A DNA stretch of 64,000 bases from FEB-12 sp964503315 (GTDB taxonomy: Bacteria > Zixibacteria > MSB-5A5 > GN15 > FEB-12): NCBI GenBank assembly GCA_964503315.1, contig CAZCZL010000003.1, positions 186,001-250,000 of the forward strand. Reading direction: 5' to 3'. This document shows positions 17,904-26,984 of the stretch, in pieces (the first letter of the stretch is position 1; the number at the start of each line of letters is the position of its first letter). Below the pieces are notes generated by a model. The model was not told where the DNA came from. It saw nothing but the letters and a program-made list of their open reading frames with translations, and made no database searches. The position numbers were made by a program, and so were the translations under genes.

Positions 17904-18230
17904 TCATCTGGTTGTCTTGCGACTGCGGCGCCACTCCGCGGCATGTTTCTTGATCCAGTCAATTGCGGCAGTAGAACCAAGGTCGGTGCCGGCCTTCTCT
18001 GACTCTATCCACTTGTGCTTCTCGATCTCTTTCCACTGATCCTCGAGATCCTTGCGCAACTGCTCGTGGCGCCACCGGGCGGCATGGTGAACGAGCCAGT
18101 GGGCGATGGCGTAGGCCATGCCGACATCACGCCCCTCTTCTTTGGAGAGGAAATACTTGTGGGTTTCAATAGCGGCGAGTTCTTCAAGAGTAAGGTCACT
18201 TTCGGGATACTGATTCTCTGGTGCGATCAT
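17904..18230 (-). CDS. Small protein made of two related 33-residue repeats
   Basis: A 108-aa protein that I do not recognise. It contains two copies of one motif: IETHKYFLSKEEGRDVG followed by AIAHWLVHHAARWR, and IEKHKWIESEKAGTDLG followed by AIDWIKKHAAEWR. The shared core is IE-HK...S...G-D-G....AI..W...HAA.WR. It has no signal peptide and is charged and helical. GGGAG lies just before the ATG. It follows pbpC by 21 bases and so is probably the third gene of the A2M-pbpC operon. Its role is unknown. Confidence 0.75.
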   Translation of the reverse strand: MIAPENQYPESDLTLEELAAIETHKYFLSKEEGRDVGMAYAIAHWLVHHAARWRHEQLRKDLEDQWKEIEKHKWIESEKAGTDLGSTAAIDWIKKHAAEWRRSRKTTR

Positions 18231-18251
18231 TGGTCTCCCTTGTCAGGTGTA

Positions 18252-20579
18252 TCATTCAACGCGGAAAGTAATGCTGGTGGAACGGCCGAGGGCATCCACA
18301 CACATCAGCCGATGTTCTCCCTTCCTGGGAGTGTAGAAGATGCGGGAATCGCTGTTGGTTGCGGTGGCGAAGTGCTGGCCATCGAGGAACCAGTGCAACC
18401 GGCTGGCATCGGAACCGGCCGATGCCTCGAACAGGATCTTCTGGTACTCCAATGGCGCGTGCTCCTGCACCATATAGGTGGCCCCCTGTTCGGGCGACGT
18501 GATGACCGGCTCATCTCCCCCGGTTTCGCCGCGGCAGTCCTGGTTGTGCTGTGGAAGGAAAGAAATCACGCCCTGGCGCAACAGCCAGGAGGCGACCTTG
18601 GGGGACCATCGCTCGATCACTTTTTCCGCATGCTTCTTCCCTTCGGAGCAATAAGGACAGAGTTTGAAACCGGTGGAGATATCGACCAGAATACGCTGGT
18701 GGATATCACACTCGCGGGTTGGCGAAACTCCAGCGATGTAAGACTCCTGCACTGTTGAAGGGCAAGCCGTGCCCGCGGGCATGCCGGAGACCGCGCAGAC
18801 GGGGCGTAGCTTGATGTTCTCCGGCGCGGTATACCAGGGAGCCTGTTTGTTGGTGTAGAGATGGTCAAAGATTGAGAGCATGAGGGGCGCGGCGATTTCG
18901 GCGCCGACAATGGCAATAGAACCTTCCGCCGTGAAGTTACCGGCCCAGACCCCGACTGTGAATTCCGGATTGTAACCGACCGCCCAGGCATCTTTGCGAC
19001 CATAGGAAGTTCCGGTCTTCCATGCCACGCGGGGCATGTCAGTCGTAAACTCCCAACTGGAGGGAAGGTCTGGACGCTTCAATTCAGACAAGATATCTGA
19101 TAGCAAGTAACAGGTTTCCGCGCTGAAGAGCCTCTCGCTCGCGGGAGTCCTGTCGTTTATGAGCAGAGTTTTAGGTCGAAACTCTCCCCCGCGCCCGAGC
19201 ATGGCATAGAGATTGGCCAGTTCAAGCAGACTGACCTCGCACGAACCAAGGACCAACGGGAGACCATACTCGTGAGATTTGCGGTTTAAGGTCGAGATTC
19301 CGCCCTGCTTGAGGAGATTGTAGAGTTGGCCGACTCCGACGCGCGAGGCAAGATTAACCGCGGGGACATTGAGCGACTGAATCAATGCTTCGCTCGCGGG
19401 GACAACGCCATGATACTCGCCATCATAGTTGACCGGGATATAGCCGGCGTAGTTCACGGCGAGGTCCTCGACCCGGAGTTCCGGAGAGATCAGGCCCTTC
19501 TCGAAACCCAATCCATAGACAAACGGCTTGAGCGCAGAGCCGGGAGAACGAGGCGCGATAGCGCCATTCACCTGCCCCTGGTGTTTTGTGTCACCAAAAT
19601 CCGCAGAGCCGACCATGGCAAGTAATTCGCTTGTACGTGTATCAAGCACTACAACTGATAGATTGTTGATCTCCTTTTCACGAAGTGATTGCTGGAAGCC
19701 CGTGGCGAGCTGTTCGCAGACGATCTGGAGTTTGAAGTCTAGTGTGGAGACCAACTCTGTTCGCTCAGGGTAGCGTTGAGCAAGCACTTGAGACAGATGT
19801 GGCGCGGCGACGACAGGTTGAACACGAGAATCAGGAATTTCTTCCCGCTTGGCTTGGACCAATTCGGTAGAGTCAATCCTATGCTCGGCAAGAAGCCGAT
19901 CAAGAATGAGATCGCGTCGTTGACGACACTTTTCCGTGTTCGCGTCGGGACGGAACTGATTTGGCGAGGCCGGGATAGCGGTGAGTATCGCGACTTCAGA
20001 AAGAGTCAGGTCTAACGGACGTTTTCCGAAGTAGAGATACGAGGCGGCGCCGACCCCTTCGACATTCCCGCCATAGGGCGCGAGATTGAAATAGATCTCG
20101 AGAAGATCGTCCTTGGAGTATGAAAGCTCCAGTTGAGCCGCGCGAAGGATCTCAAGGAGCTTATTGGGGATAGTTCGCTCTTTGGGTTCCATCATCCGCG
20201 CGATCTGCATGGTGAGGGTTGAGCCTCCCCGCACAAACTTACCCTCTCTCAGGTTGTCATACGCCGCGGAAAGCAGAGCGATCGGATTGAAGCCCGGGTG
20301 CCAGCGGAACCACTTATCTTCGGTAGCGATGACGGTCGAGACCAGGAGCGGCGAGATTGAGTCGAGTGCAACCGGCTTGCGCCAGAAACGATCCTCAGCG
20401 GTGAAACAGTTGAGCAGGTGGTTGTCGCGAGAGTAGACGAAGGTACCGTGCGCGCGAGTCAGTTTGTCATGCGGCAAAGGAAAGACGACCCAGTTTAGGA
20501 GAGCCAGCACTATCAAAGTGCCGGCTCCAAGACCGAGCATGAGGCGTGAACGCCGTGAGATCTGTCGCAACGCAATCAT
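18252..20579 (-). CDS. pbpC: Penicillin-binding protein 1C
   Basis: A 775-aa class A penicillin-binding protein. A single N-terminal anchor helix (residues 16-34) is followed by a GT51 domain with Glu87 in ATEDKWF and GGSTLTMQIARM, and a transpeptidase domain with Ser347 in PGSALKPF (SxxK) and KTGTSYG near residue 590. The C-terminal BiPBP_C-type beta domain contains ITSPEQGATY. This architecture, and a gene directly after an alpha-2-macroglobulin gene, are diagnostic of PBP1C (E. coli pbpC-yfhM arrangement). It starts 21 bases after the A2M stop codon. Confidence 0.93.
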   Translation of the reverse strand: MIALRQISRRSRLMLGLGAGTLIVLALLNWVVFPLPHDKLTRAHGTFVYSRDNHLLNCFTAEDRFWRKPVALDSISPLLVSTVIATEDKWFRWHPGFNPIALLSAAYDNLREGKFVRGGSTLTMQIARMMEPKERTIPNKLLEILRAAQLELSYSKDDLLEIYFNLAPYGGNVEGVGAASYLYFGKRPLDLTLSEVAILTAIPASPNQFRPDANTEKCRQRRDLILDRLLAEHRIDSTELVQAKREEIPDSRVQPVVAAPHLSQVLAQRYPERTELVSTLDFKLQIVCEQLATGFQQSLREKEINNLSVVVLDTRTSELLAMVGSADFGDTKHQGQVNGAIAPRSPGSALKPFVYGLGFEKGLISPELRVEDLAVNYAGYIPVNYDGEYHGVVPASEALIQSLNVPAVNLASRVGVGQLYNLLKQGGISTLNRKSHEYGLPLVLGSCEVSLLELANLYAMLGRGGEFRPKTLLINDRTPASERLFSAETCYLLSDILSELKRPDLPSSWEFTTDMPRVAWKTGTSYGRKDAWAVGYNPEFTVGVWAGNFTAEGSIAIVGAEIAAPLMLSIFDHLYTNKQAPWYTAPENIKLRPVCAVSGMPAGTACPSTVQESYIAGVSPTRECDIHQRILVDISTGFKLCPYCSEGKKHAEKVIERWSPKVASWLLRQGVISFLPQHNQDCRGETGGDEPVITSPEQGATYMVQEHAPLEYQKILFEASAGSDASRLHWFLDGQHFATATNSDSRIFYTPRKGEHRLMCVDALGRSTSITFRVE

Positions 20580-20600
20580 CGATCGCTCGCCAGTTCTTCC

Positions 20601-23600
20601 CTACCGCGTAACAGTCATGGCTCCCGATGACGCGCTGGAGGCGATCATCGGATTGTACATGCATTCTGCCGAGATGGGCGGAACTTTGTATTCTCCCGCG
20701 CAAATGGCGCGGACGCTGTAGTAGAACTTTGCTTTCTGACCCGGATAGAGTGTCGTAAAGAGTAATAGCCGGTCATCGCGGATATCCTGATAGTCGACCG
20801 CAGCGCCATCCTGCGGGACCCAGGAGAGCCGGGCGCTGGTCTTGAGGCGCGGGTTCTCAATCTCGAATCCGGCCGGGAGAAGATCATTGATCACCACATT
20901 GTAGAGGGTCTTGTCGAGCGCCTCGGCTGTGATGACGCAGACTACCTGATCGCCCAGCCTGATCTTGGAGAGGTCGACCGCTCGGGCATCCTGATCGAGA
21001 TACTCGCGCCGGACACGCATGCCGCGGTCGAACTCTGGAATGGCGGGCGCCGTGGGTACACCACTGGCTTGCCAATAGTAGTAGCACGTCCCCTCGCCGG
21101 CGGCAATGTTGATAGAGACTTTCTTCCCGCCGAGACCAGATTGCGACAGCTTGAAGCCGGTTGAGTCGATTGCGTTTGGCTTGTTGGAGTTGACAGTCAG
21201 GGTACCGGTATAGCCAAAACCTTTCTTCCCTTTGAAGTACTTTCCGAGGGCCAAGAGGGCATACGCGTTGTCCTGCGTCGTGTACCAGTGACCGGCGGAG
21301 GCGCGGTCAGCCAGTGAGCGTGCCAGAACCTCGATAGCCGGAGAACCTGGAGCGGCGATGAGTAGTGCCTCTAGCGCGATGGCGTCGGTCTTGACCCCGG
21401 AGCGGAAGAGACCTCCCGTCTCGGGCTCGAAGATATTGGGCTGGATATTGACAGGCAGGAGTCTGGTCGCGTCGGCAACATTGCCAGTCAACGCGAGTGC
21501 ACCGGCCAACTGGTACCGCGATTCAGGATTCAGCAGTGCGGGGTCAAGCCGCTTTAGGTAGCCGACTGTCTTTTGGTCAAGTTTGCCCGCTCTGGCGAGC
21601 ACATACGATGCATAGACACGGTGAGCATCGATGTCAGTCATTTGCGCCGTAAACTTACCGGCGGCGATATCCTCAAGATTGTCGTAGATATCGTCCAATG
21701 TCTTCTTGTCGACCAGATAGCCGGCGAGCGAAGCCTCGGAAAGGAAGTGTGACGTGTAGATGGTGGTCCACGGATTACTGTAGGTCGCGCCCGGCCAGAA
21801 GGAGAACGAACGGTCAGGTAGCATCATACTGGTCAGACGGATTATTCCCTCTTGGACGAAGTAGTCCGCGCCCTTGCCGCCAAACAGCTCCGGCCTGACA
21901 ATACGAGCCAAGTCATTAAGATAGAGTAATGGAAAGAGCCGCGACGTGGTCTGCTCGACACACCCATAGGGATAGGTTAGCAGATACTGCAGGTTGCGCG
22001 CAAAAGGTGTCGCGGAAATAGAGGACGTTTGAATGACGAACTGATCGGTCCCCTGGACCCAGTCGCCGGGCAGAGTGAACTCAGCGGGAGTTCCCTTTAT
22101 CGCGTTACCGGAACCGTACACGGTTGTGAGCGGCACGGCCGGACGATTGGTCAGTTCGACACTGGCCGAAGAACGGGCATCAGCCGCGGTCGCGGTGATC
22201 TTGAAAGCTACTTTGCCAGGCACCTGCCCGGCCTTCAGTCTGAAGACAGCCTTCCCCTCTTTGCCGTTGGCGGCATTAATCGTAATCGAGTTCGGTGAAA
22301 CAAGCTCTACGGGGCCATCAACGGAAAGCGTCGCGGTGATATCGGCAGTCGCGCCCGTGTTGTTGTAGAGGGTCACTAGTCCGTCGAAAATGTCATTCGG
22401 GCTGACAAAGCGAGGGAAGCTCTCCATGACGACTATCTTGTCGCGCACGATCATCTCTGAAGTGGCTGACCCGAAGAGCTCGCCCTGAGCGGAGACGGCC
22501 ATCAGGATCAGTTTGCCGTTGAACTCCGGTATATCAAGTGGGATCGTGGCCAGGCCGTTCTTGTCGGTCTTGACCAAGCCGGACCAGAGCGAGACAGCTT
22601 TGACACGCTTGGCCATGAACGGATTGAGATGCCGCTTACGACTTGCCGCAAACAGCTTGTCCCCCGCGGCCAAGTGATTGGAAGATTTTTTGACCTGCGG
22701 ATAGAGGTATGCGTAGAGGTCGTACGATTTCAGGTATGGCTGCTTCTTCCCCCAAAAGAAATCGAGGGGGTCGGGGGTCTTGAAGTCGGTCAATTGCAGA
22801 ATGCCGGCATCGACAGCAGCCAAAGTCACATCGATTGGCTTTCCCTTCGGAAGCTGGACAGTTACCGATGTCTTGGTGCGAGGAGTAACTACCTCGGGCG
22901 CTGAGATGGTCATGGCGATTTTTTTGGACTCGTTCGAGAGCCGGAGCGGGATGATACCAAAGGCACGGGCGGGTTTGTTTGGCTCAACTACGTCAGAAGG
23001 ACGGATGACGGATGCGGTGACATAAATATTGGGAAGATATTCCTTCTTGACCGGGAGTCTGATTTCGATAGTGTTTTCGGCCATGTCCTGACTGATGACG
23101 TCAATGACCTGATCTTTTTCGAGGGTGAGCAGGAGCTTTCCACCAAACGGCGAACGAACTTGAAGGATGGCAGTTTCGCCGGGGAGATACTCCTTTTTGT
23201 CCAGGCCGAGTTCGATCCTGTCTGGGTTGTCCATTGCCCAGGGAGCGTACCCGTAGCCAGAGGACCAGAAGTCCATGGAAGCGGAATGGCCACCTTGCGG
23301 ATCCTCCGCCACCACTCGATACATACCCCATGTTGCGGTTGTGAACTGAACTGTCTTACCGCCTGCGGGCATGGCGGACAGGCTTGAGTCTATCAACTTC
23401 GACTTACGTTCGGAGACCCATCGATAAAGCCCCGTGCGGTCTTTCTTATAGATGCTGTTGTAGGTCACCGAGTAGAACTTGATGACGCACTGTTCAAGGT
23501 CAACCGATCTGCCATCGCGATCGACCGCGACGAGGTTGACGTCGGTCGGTTTGCCCGACTCGGCGTATCCTTCGCGGGCCATCTTGATGCCCATGTAGGC

Positions 23601-26099
23601 AGGGTACGGATGGATGGCGACCTCAGAGTAGGCCGAGACGCCGCGTCCTCCCGGTTCTGATACTGTGACACCGATCAACCCTTTGAGGGCTGACGGCGCC
23701 GCGAGCTTTTGCGGTATCTGGTATGTGTATCGATAACCACCGGTATCATCGAGGACAGCATCGGGCAGGTCGATATTCAGGCGATTGAATGTGCGCTCCG
23801 AGTTGCCGAACGAGTACGCCTTGAAATCTTTCGGTGAAAACGGCTGTGACTCGATCTGCACCGAACCGCGGACCTGATAACCTGCGGCAGGTGGGCCAAA
23901 GAGCATCTTACCGTCGACATCGATATTGACCGTCTCCCCCGCACTGTACATTGGCAGGTCAGTTTGCGAGATGACTTTGATCCGGTCAGGCATGAAGTCT
24001 TCGACCAGGATCTCAAGTCGCCCAATGGTCAGTTCTTCGCCGATCATCGCCGCGATGGCGTATTTGCCGGTGGCGACATAATCAGGAATAATGTAATCGA
24101 GCGTCGTGAGGCCTGTGGCATCGCTTGACATGCGGAAGCTGATGAACTTCTTGCCGCGAGTATCGAAGATGGTCAGGGCGTACGGGAATGACGGGGGCAC
24201 TTTGGCATCGATCCCTCTGACCACCGAGACGATACGCAGTGTGTCGCCGGGGCGATAGACGCCGCGGTCCGTGTAGATAAAGGCTTCGTAGCCGGATGTC
24301 AAATAAGGACGACCGGCGACATCGAAGTCGGCGACGGGAAGCAACGATTCATCGAGGCGGATATATGAAAGGTCGCTCTCCTTCTCAGCAATGATGATGA
24401 ATGGTTCGAAGCCTTTCAGTTTGTCCTGGATATCCTTAAAGATAGCCATACCGCGACTGTCTGATCTTCCCTCCAGCAGAACCTGGTTATTGCGGCTGAT
24501 GAGGCGAACGGTCGCGCCAGGAATAGGTGTGGAGTTGGTCAACGAATTGACCCAGACCATGAGGTAATTGTCACCCATGCGAGCGGACAGGCCGAGGTCG
24601 GTGATGAGGACATAGCGGCTGTCGCCGGTCCATCGCTCGTTTTTAGCACGAGCGGAGACTTTGAAAAGCCCGCTGGATTTCGGGCCGACCAATGAATTGA
24701 TGTCAATGGTGGTCAGGAGCGGGACATTTCTGGGTGACTCGAGTTTAATATCTTTGATGAAGAGTGAACGGCCCAATTGCTGAGCGCGATTGTCCCAATA
24801 GCCGCCCTCGTCCATGTAAGGGCTTGAGTAGCCGGAGATAAGGAAATAGACGAGGTTATTGGCAAAGACCTGTTCGATCTCAACGGCGCCTTCGTCGATA
24901 TTGACCGACTTAAATTCCAGCAGACCGTTGCCGGTTCGCGGCAGAAAGACGCCACGCGAGGTGAAGCTGATGGACGGGCGGAGGTCATCGATCTGCACTC
25001 GTGTCGAGAAATCATTTTGTAATGGAAGTCCATTGGCAGCACCCAGCCCTCTGGCGATAGTCACCGTGTAGGCTTCACCCGGGCGGAATTCACCGCGCAA
25101 AATAAGGGTCGAGTAGCTTCCTTCCATTGTATAGTCAACCGCGGGCTCGATCGTGATGAACGACTTGGCCATCTCCGGATCGACGGTGTGAGAGAAATCG
25201 ATCCGCAGATCGATCAGCTCTCTCTCGTTGTTGCTTCTGACGTATTGGACAGTCAACGGATGCTTGGGTTCAACAGAGACCGAAACAGTGAGCGGATCCT
25301 CCAGCGGGAATTCGCAGTTCTGGCATACAAGCCCTTTGCCGACGATCACTGAATAGTACTGGGCAGACTCACCGCGCTCGAACGGTTCGGAAATTAACTG
25401 GAAATCGTAGCCGACCTGCGATTCCGAGGGTTGCGATTGTTCGGTGGTCGGGAAGGCGCCCCTTTCCTCATCATATTGACCGGTGAAATTGAGTGTATAC
25501 TTGAGCGAAGATTTGGCAGTTTTGTTGGTTCCTTTGATCTCGAGTCGCTCCTGCAAATCTTTCAGACTGACGGCATAGTTGAAGACCAGCCGTCCAACGA
25601 TATGCACCCGGCCAAGCTCATCGTACAACTCCTCCACTGTGCAGCGTTGACGTTCGAACTGCAGAGATGGCGTACGGAATTTGTAGGTTTCCGGGTTGAT
25701 GATCCTGAGTCCGGATACCCAGACGCGATCGGATTGAACACGTGCGATATATTCCGTGGACGGAAACAGCGGAGCATCGGGGAAAAACCTGAGCAGATCG
25801 CTTTCTACCCATCGGGCGATGCCCGGAATTGCCGGCTCAAAGCGGACAGGCGGGTTGAGAACAGGCTTGTCGAGGCTGTCAATGGGGACCATCCGCTTGG
25901 AGAACTTGATGGTGACATTTGTGCGCAATTCTGTACGGCCGAGCGGCTCAAACGAGATGACTCTGATCTCACTGTCCGGCAGACTGATGACAATGGTGGC
26001 CGTGACAAAGACGATCAAGATGGCGAGTGACACGAACAGAGGGGTACGACGGGAGGATTCTTCTCCCCCCTTCCGGAAGCGCGAAATCATGTTCAGCAT
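20601..26099 (-). CDS. Bacterial alpha-2-macroglobulin family protein
   Basis: A 1832-aa periplasmic protease-trap protein. It is anchored by an N-terminal helix (about residues 22-40) rather than a lipobox. MG domains follow, then the bait region, then the thioester motif GCVEQ with Cys1380 and Gln1383 (bases 21951-21962) in the alpha-helical TED domain. A C-terminal beta domain ends the protein. The thioester residues are intact, so covalent trapping of proteases should be possible. ATG 26099 is chosen because GGGGAG lies six bases upstream; the open frame extends 34 codons further, over the likely promoter. It heads the operon with pbpC and the 108-aa gene, so it probably guards the wall during repair. 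Confidence 0.92.
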   Translation of the reverse strand: MLNMISRFRKGGEESSRRTPLFVSLAILIVFVTATIVISLPDSEIRVISFEPLGRTELRTNVTIKFSKRMVPIDSLDKPVLNPPVRFEPAIPGIARWVESDLLRFFPDAPLFPSTEYIARVQSDRVWVSGLRIINPETYKFRTPSLQFERQRCTVEELYDELGRVHIVGRLVFNYAVSLKDLQERLEIKGTNKTAKSSLKYTLNFTGQYDEERGAFPTTEQSQPSESQVGYDFQLISEPFERGESAQYYSVIVGKGLVCQNCEFPLEDPLTVSVSVEPKHPLTVQYVRSNNERELIDLRIDFSHTVDPEMAKSFITIEPAVDYTMEGSYSTLILRGEFRPGEAYTVTIARGLGAANGLPLQNDFSTRVQIDDLRPSISFTSRGVFLPRTGNGLLEFKSVNIDEGAVEIEQVFANNLVYFLISGYSSPYMDEGGYWDNRAQQLGRSLFIKDIKLESPRNVPLLTTIDINSLVGPKSSGLFKVSARAKNERWTGDSRYVLITDLGLSARMGDNYLMVWVNSLTNSTPIPGATVRLISRNNQVLLEGRSDSRGMAIFKDIQDKLKGFEPFIIIAEKESDLSYIRLDESLLPVADFDVAGRPYLTSGYEAFIYTDRGVYRPGDTLRIVSVVRGIDAKVPPSFPYALTIFDTRGKKFISFRMSSDATGLTTLDYIIPDYVATGKYAIAAMIGEELTIGRLEILVEDFMPDRIKVISQTDLPMYSAGETVNIDVDGKMLFGPPAAGYQVRGSVQIESQPFSPKDFKAYSFGNSERTFNRLNIDLPDAVLDDTGGYRYTYQIPQKLAAPSALKGLIGVTVSEPGGRGVSAYSEVAIHPYPAYMGIKMAREGYAESGKPTDVNLVAVDRDGRSVDLEQCVIKFYSVTYNSIYKKDRTGLYRWVSERKSKLIDSSLSAMPAGGKTVQFTTATWGMYRVVAEDPQGGHSASMDFWSSGYGYAPWAMDNPDRIELGLDKKEYLPGETAILQVRSPFGGKLLLTLEKDQVIDVISQDMAENTIEIRLPVKKEYLPNIYVTASVIRPSDVVEPNKPARAFGIIPLRLSNESKKIAMTISAPEVVTPRTKTSVTVQLPKGKPIDVTLAAVDAGILQLTDFKTPDPLDFFWGKKQPYLKSYDLYAYLYPQVKKSSNHLAAGDKLFAASRKRHLNPFMAKRVKAVSLWSGLVKTDKNGLATIPLDIPEFNGKLILMAVSAQGELFGSATSEMIVRDKIVVMESFPRFVSPNDIFDGLVTLYNNTGATADITATLSVDGPVELVSPNSITINAANGKEGKAVFRLKAGQVPGKVAFKITATAADARSSASVELTNRPAVPLTTVYGSGNAIKGTPAEFTLPGDWVQGTDQFVIQTSSISATPFARNLQYLLTYPYGCVEQTTSRLFPLLYLNDLARIVRPELFGGKGADYFVQEGIIRLTSMMLPDRSFSFWPGATYSNPWTTIYTSHFLSEASLAGYLVDKKTLDDIYDNLEDIAAGKFTAQMTDIDAHRVYASYVLARAGKLDQKTVGYLKRLDPALLNPESRYQLAGALALTGNVADATRLLPVNIQPNIFEPETGGLFRSGVKTDAIALEALLIAAPGSPAIEVLARSLADRASAGHWYTTQDNAYALLALGKYFKGKKGFGYTGTLTVNSNKPNAIDSTGFKLSQSGLGGKKVSINIAAGEGTCYYYWQASGVPTAPAIPEFDRGMRVRREYLDQDARAVDLSKIRLGDQVVCVITAEALDKTLYNVVINDLLPAGFEIENPRLKTSARLSWVPQDGAAVDYQDIRDDRLLLFTTLYPGQKAKFYYSVRAICAGEYKVPPISAECMYNPMIASSASSGAMTVTR

Positions 26100-26230
26100 A
26101 CCTGCTCCCCGGCAAATCCGGCTTCGAAGGTTTTGAAATGGCACGCCGTCATGGCGACCGGAGTCAATATATTCCGTCGTGAGGAACGGCACAAGTGGCA
26201 AGACAGATTTCCACGCGACTCACGTGACAT

Positions 26231-26259
26231 TTGACATAGTGGTGTCGTATGCCTATGTT
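26231..26259 (+). promoter_or_regulatory. Promoter of the nitroreductase-like gene
   Basis: A perfect TTGACA (26231-26236) and TATGTT (26254-26259) are 17 bases apart. The leader is about 50 bases. Confidence 0.6.
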
Positions 26260-26315
26260 AGAGAATGACAGCCGCGATGCCGCGCGATCTATGTGAAGAT
26301 ACTGAAGAGGTCACT

Positions 26316-26957
26316 ATGAGACAGATGTTATTTTGCGCCATGCCAATGCTCCTGATCTGTGCCGGCCTGTTTGCTCAGGAACTCAAGCCGGTCTCCCTCC
26401 CCGCCCCTGCCACGACAGGCGGGAAGCCTCTTCTGGAGACACTCAGCTTGAGGCAATCGACCCGAGAGTTCTCGACTGACTCTCTTTCTCTTCCGGTGCT
26501 CTCCAATCTCCTGTGGGCGGCGTGCGGGGTCAATCGACCTGAATCCGGGAAGCGAACAGCACCATCGGCACGGAATTGGCAGGAGATAGATCTATATGTT
26601 GTGACTGCGCAAAGAGTCTATCGGTATGAGCCGGTAAAGCATGAGATCATACCTGTGCTGGAGGGGGATCATCGCGCGGAGACCGGGATGCAGGAGTTTG
26701 TAGCCATCGCCCCAGTCAACCTGGTCTATGTGGCAGATTATTCGCGTATGAAGGACGCGGAGGAGGATCAAAAGGAATTCTATTCTGCCACCGATGCAGG
26801 GTTCATCAGCCAGAATGTCTATCTCTTCTGCGCATCCGAGGGCCTTGGAACTGTAGTGCGCGGGTCGGTGGACCGAGACGCGCTCGCCAAAGTTCTCAAG
26901 CTGAGTCCCGACCAGCATGTGGTCCTGGCGCAGACAGTCGGATATCCCAAGAAGTAA
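26316..26957 (+). CDS. Secreted nitroreductase-family (SagB-like) protein
   Basis: A 213-aa protein with a signal peptide (MRQMLFCAMPMLLICAGLFAQ). The mature part has LRQSTREFSTDSLSLPVLSNLLWAACGVNR, the start of the SagB-type FMN nitroreductase fold (R.S.R.f....l....LS.lLwaa.G.nr). TAPSARNWQEIDLYVV and a C-terminal GLGTVVRGSVDRDAL block complete it. Such proteins bind FMN and carry out oxidoreduction, but the substrate is unknown, and a signal peptide on this fold is found mainly in FCB bacteria. ATG 26316 is chosen because it starts the signal peptide; the longer frame adds 17 non-signal residues. Confidence 0.8.
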   Translation: MRQMLFCAMPMLLICAGLFAQELKPVSLPAPATTGGKPLLETLSLRQSTREFSTDSLSLPVLSNLLWAACGVNRPESGKRTAPSARNWQEIDLYVVTAQRVYRYEPVKHEIIPVLEGDHRAETGMQEFVAIAPVNLVYVADYSRMKDAEEDQKEFYSATDAGFISQNVYLFCASEGLGTVVRGSVDRDALAKVLKLSPDQHVVLAQTVGYPKK

Positions 26958-26984
26958 TTCGAAGGGAGCAATCGCCCCCTTGGT

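Noticed and set aside
26961..26981. A short GC hairpin between the nitroreductase and PNGase F-like genes as a terminator
   Set aside because: The stem AAGGG.GC / GC.CCCTT has a mismatch and no T run follows on either strand.
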